Of a DNA stretch of 37,569 bases, positions 32,869-37,569 are shown one piece after another. This DNA is from M1-B18 sp048264125 (lineage in GTDB: Bacteria > Bacillota > Clostridia > Peptostreptococcales > Natronincolaceae): assembly GCA_048264125.1 (NCBI GenBank), contig JBLXDM010000019.1, positions 1 through 37,569 of the forward strand. The letters are read 5' to 3'. Under the pieces are notes generated by a model, which made no database searches, was not told the origin of the DNA, and saw only the letters and a program-made list of their open reading frames with translations. The position numbers and the translations under genes are program-made. Each line of letters opens with the position of its first letter. The first letter of the stretch is position 1.

Positions 32869-33870
32869 GTGAAAATTGGAATACCTAGAGGGTTGTGGTT
32901 CTATGATTATTACCCCCTTTGGAAGGCCTTCTATGAAGCGCTGGGGGCTGAGGTAATCCTATCCGGCCCTACAAACAAGCATATACTGGATCGAGGTGTT
33001 AAAAATACCGTCGACGAGGCATGTCTACCGGTAAAAATCCTTCACGGGCATATCATGGACCTGCGGGATAAGGTAGATTATATTTTTGTGCCTAGAATGA
33101 TGAGTGTATATAAAGGAGAGTATATATGTCCTAAATTTTGCGGCTTGCCTGAGATGGTGAAATATTCAATAAAGGATGTGCCTCCTATGATAGACTCAGT
33201 AATAAACTTCAACAAATCGCAGAAAAGTCTCATGCAGACAATATATGAGTTTGGTGGATATGTAACTAAGGATAAGAAAAAAATAGACAGGGCATATGCA
33301 GAGGCACTAAAGGAATATAAAAAATACAAGCAGGAGATAGCGGAGGGAAAACTTCCAATTAACGGCGAGCTGATGAAGGAAAGCTGCTTTAATGGTAAAA
33401 GAGGCAGAAAGACAATCGCTTTAATGGGCCATAGCTATCTTATATATGATAATTTTGGTTCTATGGAGATAATAAATAAGCTGAAGGAGCTAAATATTGA
33501 TATTTTGGTTCCAGAAATGCTGGACAACGAATTGTTGAAGGGCTATGCAGGTACTCTGGAAAAGAAGATGTTCTGGAGCTTTGGAAGAAGGCTACTGGGA
33601 ACCGCCATGTATTTAGCGGAGAACAAAAATGTTGATGGTGTGATATATGTTTCATCCTTTGGCTGCGGTATAGACTCCATCGTTGAGGAGCTGTTTGAAA
33701 GAAGGATGAGGAAGGACAGTGACATCCCCTTCCTTCTGATAACCTTGGATGAGCATACAGGTGAGGCAGGAGTCAACACGCGGCTTGAGGCCTTTATGGA
33801 TATGATCGATTGGAGGAGGAAGAATGAAGGTAACCTTTCCCCATATGGGAAATCAATATGTAGCAACTAA
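32869..33870 (+). CDS. Acyl-CoA dehydratase activase-related protein (DUF2229-like)
   Basis: A 333-residue protein of the family found as part of long 2-hydroxyacyl-CoA dehydratase activase-related proteins: MKIGIPRGLWFYDYYPLWKAFYEALGAEV is the characteristic start, followed by Cys-containing segments (DEACLPVKILHGHI, ICPKFCGLPE) that may hold a [4Fe-4S] cluster, and VSSFGCGIDSIVEELFE near residue 265. GTG start after AAAGGAGAG. The last 47 bp overlap the next gene, so the three genes are translationally coupled. In related species these domains are fused in one about 1400-residue chain; here they are split. Substrate unknown. Confidence 0.82.
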   Translation: MKIGIPRGLWFYDYYPLWKAFYEALGAEVILSGPTNKHILDRGVKNTVDEACLPVKILHGHIMDLRDKVDYIFVPRMMSVYKGEYICPKFCGLPEMVKYSIKDVPPMIDSVINFNKSQKSLMQTIYEFGGYVTKDKKKIDRAYAEALKEYKKYKQEIAEGKLPINGELMKESCFNGKRGRKTIALMGHSYLIYDNFGSMEIINKLKELNIDILVPEMLDNELLKGYAGTLEKKMFWSFGRRLLGTAMYLAENKNVDGVIYVSSFGCGIDSIVEELFERRMRKDSDIPFLLITLDEHTGEAGVNTRLEAFMDMIDWRRKNEGNLSPYGKSICSN

Positions 33871-34933
33871 GGTTCTGCTGGAGGAGCTGGGGGTAGATAT
33901 CGTTATACCACCAGAATGCAGCAAGGAGACCCTGGATATAGGAACGAAGCATTCACCAGAATCCATATGCCTGCCCTTGAAAATTAATATAGGGAATTAC
34001 ATAGAAAGCATCAGACAGGGGGCAGATACTATTGTGATCACAGGAAGCTGCGGTCCTTGTCGTTTTGGGTACTATTCTGTGCTTCAAAAGGAAATATTAA
34101 ATTCTATGGGTCATCAATTAGATTTCATTCTATTGGACCCACCTCAGGGAGACTATGATAAATTTTTTAAAAGCGTTACAAAGCTAGCCAATACTAAAAA
34201 CCCCTACAGTATTCTAAAGGCATTGGGAAAGGCCACAAAGGCCCTATATGGTGTCGACGAAATTGACGATGCCGCTTATTATAAAAGGCCCAGAGAGAGG
34301 GTTATAGGCAGCACCGATAAGCTCTATGACAGCTTTCACAGGGAAGTAAGAAAGGTGAAGGGCTATAGGGCGGTGATGGATCTAGTCCAGGAGACAAAGA
34401 AAAAGATATATAGCCTAGAAGAGGATCCTGATAGGGATGTTGTGAAAATAGGCCTCATCGGAGAAATATACACAATTATCGAGCCCTTCGTAAATCTTAA
34501 TATTGAAAAGAAGCTGGGGGCCTTGGGCGTGGAGCTCAATAAATCCTTGAAAATCAGCCGATGGCTGACGGAGCATCTTTATCTTCATCCACTTAAGCTT
34601 TCTAGTGAAAAGCATATATGGAAGGCAGCTGAGCCTTATTTGGGGTCCATGATAGGCGGGCATGCTAGGGAGACGATAGGCTATGCTGTTAAATATGCTA
34701 GGGAGGGCTATGATGGGTTAATTCAGGTATATCCCTTTACCTGCATGCCAGAGATAGTTGCCCAAAGCATATTGCCTACGGTTGAGAAGGACTTCAATAT
34801 ACCCTATCTATGTCTCATAGTGGATGAAATGACGGGAGAGGCTGGCTTTAATACGAGAATAGAGGCCTTTGTGGACCTGCTTAGAAGACGAAAGGAGCTA
34901 AGGAGCAATGAAAAATTGTTATCTGGGTATTGA
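33824..34933 (+). CDS. 2-hydroxyacyl-CoA dehydratase-family protein
   Basis: A 369-residue homologue of the HgdB/BcrB-type dehydratase fold: KVTFPHMGNQYVATKVLLEELGVDIVIPPECSKETLDIGTKHSPESICLPLKINIGNYIE, then GSCGPCRFGYYSV, which carries paired Cys suited to a [4Fe-4S] cluster, and a C-terminal IQVYPFTCMPEIVAQSILP segment. The enzymes dehydrate 2-hydroxyacyl-CoAs or reduce related ketyl intermediates after activation by an ATP-dependent electron donor. Strong ribosome site GGAGGAGG inside the previous gene. It overlaps the activase gene by 26 bp. Whether it acts on CoA substrates is unproven. Confidence 0.82.
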   Translation: MKVTFPHMGNQYVATKVLLEELGVDIVIPPECSKETLDIGTKHSPESICLPLKINIGNYIESIRQGADTIVITGSCGPCRFGYYSVLQKEILNSMGHQLDFILLDPPQGDYDKFFKSVTKLANTKNPYSILKALGKATKALYGVDEIDDAAYYKRPRERVIGSTDKLYDSFHREVRKVKGYRAVMDLVQETKKKIYSLEEDPDRDVVKIGLIGEIYTIIEPFVNLNIEKKLGALGVELNKSLKISRWLTEHLYLHPLKLSSEKHIWKAAEPYLGSMIGGHARETIGYAVKYAREGYDGLIQVYPFTCMPEIVAQSILPTVEKDFNIPYLCLIVDEMTGEAGFNTRIEAFVDLLRRRKELRSNEKLLSGY

Positions 34934-35891
34934 TGTAGGCTCCGTCAGTACAAATGTGGTACTGATGGATGAAAATAAGGGCATAATGGCTAAGGTTTAC
35001 ACTCAAACACAGGGTAAGCCAATTGAGGCTGTCCAAAGAGGCCTCAAGGAGGTCAGGAGTCAGGTGTCTGAGGAACTAAGAGTTCGAGGTGTAGGCACCA
35101 CCGGAAGCGGAAGGCACCTGGCGGCCATGATGGTGGGGGCCGATGTTATAAAAAATGAAATAACTGCCCATGGCATTGCAGCCATCAATTTCGTTGATGG
35201 GGTTAAGACTATTTTAGAAATAGGGGGACAGGATTCTAAGATTATCCTATTAAGAGACGGTATAATCAGTGACTTTGCTATGAACACCGTATGCGCTGCA
35301 GGCACCGGCTCGTTTCTGGATAGACAGGCAGCAAGGCTTGGAATTGCCATTCAGGACTTCGGTGAGATGGCTCAAAAATCCCAGGCCTCCGTTAGAATAG
35401 CCGGTAGATGTGCAGTTTTTGCAGAATCCGATATGATTCATAAGCAGCAGCTGGGCCACAATCAAGAGGATATAATTAAAGGCTTATGTGATGCCCTCGT
35501 CAGGAATTTCTTAAACAATCTGGGTAAGGGTAAGGAAATATTAGGGCCCATAGTGTTTCAAGGTGGAGTTGCTGCCAATATAGGCATCAAAAAGTCCTTT
35601 GAGGAGGCCCTTGGGACTGAAATTCTGGTTCCTCCCCATCATGACGTAATGGGGGCGATAGGCTGCTGTCTGATGGCTCAGGAGCACGATGTAAAGAAGA
35701 ACAGGACAAGCTTCAAGGGTTTTGACATTGTTCACTCCGGCTATCAGGTCAAGGGCTTCGAATGCAATGATTGCTCCAACGGCTGTGAGGTTATAGAGAT
35801 ATTAAGAGACGGTCAAATTTCTGCCCGTTGGGGTGATAAATGCGGTAAATGGAATGGAGAGCTGAAAAACGAGGTTGAGAAGCTGGCATAA
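34908..35891 (+). CDS. ATPase activator of 2-hydroxyacyl-CoA dehydratase (HgdC/BadF family)
   Basis: A 327-residue ASKHA-fold ATPase: GIDVGSVSTNVVLMDE (phosphate 1), EIGGQDSKII (phosphate 2), CAAGTGSFLDRQA, and the dimer-bridging cluster cysteines Cys129 and Cys168, matching Cys127 and Cys166 of Acidaminococcus HgdC. It transfers one electron, driven by ATP hydrolysis, to a partner protein. The C-terminal 60 residues add CNDCSNGC and DKCGKW, four more Cys that could hold a second cluster. The reading frame overlaps the dehydratase-family gene by 26 bp. The true redox partner is likely the product of 33824-34933. Confidence 0.9.
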   Translation: MKNCYLGIDVGSVSTNVVLMDENKGIMAKVYTQTQGKPIEAVQRGLKEVRSQVSEELRVRGVGTTGSGRHLAAMMVGADVIKNEITAHGIAAINFVDGVKTILEIGGQDSKIILLRDGIISDFAMNTVCAAGTGSFLDRQAARLGIAIQDFGEMAQKSQASVRIAGRCAVFAESDMIHKQQLGHNQEDIIKGLCDALVRNFLNNLGKGKEILGPIVFQGGVAANIGIKKSFEEALGTEILVPPHHDVMGAIGCCLMAQEHDVKKNRTSFKGFDIVHSGYQVKGFECNDCSNGCEVIEILRDGQISARWGDKCGKWNGELKNEVEKLA

Positions 35892-35926
35892 ACGAAAATC
35901 CCTGAATTCAGGGATTTTCGTCATTA
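35892..35926 (+). terminator. Palindromic terminator after the activase operon
   Basis: Bases 35892-35921 are a perfect 30-bp palindrome (ACGAAAATCCCTGAA and its complement), starting one base after the stop codon. The T-run is inside the stem. It should end the operon and may act on both strands. Confidence 0.75.
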
Positions 35927-36113
35927 TAAAAGAAAAATAAGGCGTTAGCCTTGGTATTGAAGTATAAAATACAAGGAAAGAATTCATGGATTATGCGTAG
36001 CATTGGTCGTGTTAAATTATAACTTATAAAGAATGTAAATAATGTAAAGATTGCAAGGAATTAAAAACGTAAGAGAAGGGGGCATAAAAAAATTTTTTCC
36101 AATAGCCTCCTAC

Positions 36114-36251
36114 AGCTAGAAGTATAGTCATTGACCTTTGCATAAAATCAGCTACCTGGAAAAATCGGCCTCCTGCCTTAGTTTCCAGCTCTCTGCATCC
36201 TTGCAGAGAATTACGATGATTTTATGGTCGTCAATGAATACTTCTATAGCT
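36114..36251. ncRNA. Candidate three-way-junction RNA or mobile palindrome
   Basis: The closing helix is built from AGCTA/TAGCT, GAAGTAT/ATACTTC, TCATTGAC/GTCAATGA (36128-36135 with 36230-36237) and CATAAAATCA/TGATTTTATG (36141-36150 with 36217-36226), about 30 base pairs with small bulges. Inside are two hairpins: CTGGAAA/TTTCCAG (36156-36162 with 36182-36188), itself containing GGC/GCC, and CTCTGCA/TGCAGAG (36191-36197 with 36202-36208, loop TCCT). The helix exists on either strand. No known RNA family is recognised. Confidence 0.45.
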
Positions 36252-36330
36252 TCAGTCAGATATTTACTAAATTTTCTTTAAGCCCCCTATCTATGGAGTC
36301 TTTTTTAGAACATCACAGTATCGGTAGTAA

Positions 36331-36401
36331 GAAAGTGAAGGCGGTTGTGTAATCGTAAGTTTTTGAAATCGTCTGGAGAGTGCACGACCGTCTTCACTTT
36401 C
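36331..36401. repeat. 19-bp imperfect hairpin in the palindrome array
   Basis: GAAAGTGAAG (36331-36340) pairs with CTTCACTTTC (36392-36401); the helix continues through G-T, CGGT/ACCG, T-G and GTG/CAC, making 19 pairs including two wobbles around a loop of about 33 bases. Confidence 0.6.
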
Positions 36402-36486
36402 CCTCCTAGCTGAGGTGCTGATTTCTTAAGAAATATTGGAGAAATTTTCTTTAGGCCTCCTTCTATCATAGTACTTTCGTACTTTC

Positions 36487-37500
36487 CTACACAAAAAACC
36501 GAATCATCCCATAGCTAAATGCAATCAAGGTTGCAAACACTAGGCTGCAGGTGACGAAGGCCCTTAGGCCTGCGCTTTTTAAGGCTCGTATGTCGGTTTG
36601 CAGTCCCATGGCTATCATAGATGCCATAAGAAGCCAGCTGCTGGCGGTTTTAGCCAGCTTTAAAACATCCAGCTCTATGGGCGTGGTGAAGCTTAAGGGA
36701 ATCAGCTGAAAATAGTCGTTTATGGAGGCAAAGAGCCCCAGCAGCAGGAAATATATAACATATTCCGGAAACTTAACCCTTTTATAGGCCTTATTTTCTC
36801 TGTGTATGAATTTTTCAGAGACAAATTTAAGGATAATAGCTAAGGGAGCCAAAAGCGTAACCCTTCCCATCTTTACTATCGCAGCAATATCCACCGCCTC
36901 CTCGCCCCTTGGAAGGGCGGCTGCAAGGGCATGGGCCACATTTTGCAAGGAGGAACCCGTCCAAATGCCAAAGGAGGAATCCGATAGACTTACAAATGAT
37001 GAAAAAAAGCTAAAGAGCAGAACGCCAATGGTGCCTAGAAGGCTGATGATGGCCACTGCCAGTGTGATATCCTCCTCCTCAGCCTCTATTATCGGTCCCA
37101 TGGCAACTATGGCAGAGGAGCCGCATATGGAGGAGCCTACCCCTAATAGAAGGGACAAAAGGGTGTTGAGCTTAAATAATCTGCCTATAATCAATGCAGC
37201 GATATGTCCGATAATTACCACCAGGACAATTAGTATTATTACCCTGTATCCCAGCCCTGATAGGGTGACGAGATTTAACCTCAAGCCCAAAAGAACCACA
37301 CCCCATTTCAGCAGCTCCTTTGCAGAAAAGCCTATGCCCGGCAGCAAAGCTGTATTAATGCCTATGGTATTTCTAATAATAATAGCCAGCAGTATGCCTA
37401 TGGTGATTGCTTCCACAGAGGGAAGCAGATACAGATTCATATAGTTAGCCACAAAAGCTAAAAGCCCCACCAATAAAAGTCCCCAAATATTCTTTTTCAA
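36487..37500 (-). CDS. YeiH-family putative sulfate exporter / UPF0324 membrane protein
   Basis: A 337-residue protein with about ten transmembrane helices of the YeiH (UPF0324, PSE) family: GIGFSAKELLKWGVVLLGLRLNLV, the Gly/Ser-rich LGVGSSICGSSAIVAMGPIIEAEEED segment near residue 120 and a C-terminal LLMASMIAMGLQTDI. The family is proposed to export sulfate or sulfite-derived anions in some bacteria, but the function is not firmly known. The start is TTG at 37500, six bases after GGAGGG. The remaining 69 bases of the window hold its upstream region. Confidence 0.88.
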   Translation of the reverse strand: MKKNIWGLLLVGLLAFVANYMNLYLLPSVEAITIGILLAIIIRNTIGINTALLPGIGFSAKELLKWGVVLLGLRLNLVTLSGLGYRVIILIVLVVIIGHIAALIIGRLFKLNTLLSLLLGVGSSICGSSAIVAMGPIIEAEEEDITLAVAIISLLGTIGVLLFSFFSSFVSLSDSSFGIWTGSSLQNVAHALAAALPRGEEAVDIAAIVKMGRVTLLAPLAIILKFVSEKFIHRENKAYKRVKFPEYVIYFLLLGLFASINDYFQLIPLSFTTPIELDVLKLAKTASSWLLMASMIAMGLQTDIRALKSAGLRAFVTCSLVFATLIAFSYGMIRFFV

Positions 37501-37569
37501 ATAAATCCCTCCAGTAAATAATATAAGTTCGCTAGTACTTGAGGAAATTGCATAATAAAGATGATGGAG

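Larger units (their letters stand above)
36088..36486. repeat. Palindrome-rich array with a motif recurring about every 175 bp
   Basis: The minus strand carries AGGRGGCYTAAAGAAAATTT-like motifs at about 36088-36110 (divergent copy), 36269-36287 and 36442-36460, spaced by about 179 and 173 bp. Each interval holds a long hairpin: 36114-36251 and 36331-36401. The whole lies in the 595-bp gene-free gap between the convergent activase operon and yeiH-like gene. A 54-codon minus-strand frame (36305-36469) crosses one hairpin but has no ribosome site and is likely fortuitous. The rest of the gap (35922-36087) shows nothing recognisable. Confidence 0.6.

Noticed and set aside
36305..36469. 54-codon minus-strand frame starting MIEGGLKK
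   Set aside because: No ribosome site, and most of it is made of a perfect palindrome; coding-like appearance is probably accidental. Kept only as a note in the array finding.
1..37569. tRNA, rRNA, CRISPR array, prophage or intact transposase genes
   Set aside because: None was seen in any part of the window on reading both strands.

Overview
The window looks like chromosomal DNA of a low-GC, spore-forming-type anaerobic Firmicute (class Clostridia, plausibly an Alkaliphilus/Natronincola-like lineage; the genus is inference). Supporting signs are strong AGGAGG ribosome sites, frequent TTG starts, TTGNNN-N17-TATAAT-type promoters, both Lon proteases (LonB and LonA), oxygen-sensitive radical-SAM and 2-hydroxyacyl-CoA-dehydratase-activase proteins, rubredoxin, and several Na+/H+ or cation/H+ antiporters. 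I see no rRNA, tRNA, CRISPR array, phage or intact insertion sequence.

Layout. 1-6100: a zinc-phospholipase-C-like protein on the minus strand; a two-gene radical SAM operon behind a promoter whose -10 lies inside a 28-bp palindrome; a NdpA/YejK-type nucleoid protein; an NhaC antiporter; a small coiled-coil protein. 6392-10570: a LigB-AMMECR1 fusion protein, an APH-fold kinase, a nitroreductase and a LacI-type regulator, ending at a 65-bp perfect hairpin repeat. 10640-14117: two successive, separately promoted modules, each a small PII-like protein followed by a CPA2-type antiporter. The second antiporter has lost the usual Asp-Asp pair. 14365-24133: a proteostasis cluster, tig-clpP-clpX, then lonB-lonA-engB, split by a minus-strand pair of chromate-transporter genes and a hairpin-rich intergenic stretch. 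24150-32797: DMT exporter, rubredoxin (52 codons), YczE-like membrane protein, ADP-ribosylglycohydrolase-TPR fusion, MFS transporter, GAF-GGDEF diguanylate cyclase, cardiolipin synthase. 32869-35891: a three-gene overlapping operon of 2-hydroxyacyl-CoA dehydratase/activase-family proteins. 35892-36486: a gene-free, strongly palindromic region with a motif recurring about every 175 bp. 36487-37500: a YeiH-family exporter.

How it fits together. The middle block supplies protein folding and turnover: trigger factor, the ClpXP protease, two Lons and a ribosome-assembly GTPase. The flanking blocks are ion homeostasis (NhaC and two PII-like-gated CPA2 antiporters) and anaerobic metal or radical enzymology. 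The best candidates for something undescribed are the duplicated PII-like/antiporter modules with divergent active sites, the palindromic array at 36088-36486, the DraG-type hydrolase fused to TPRs, and the operator-controlled radical SAM pair.
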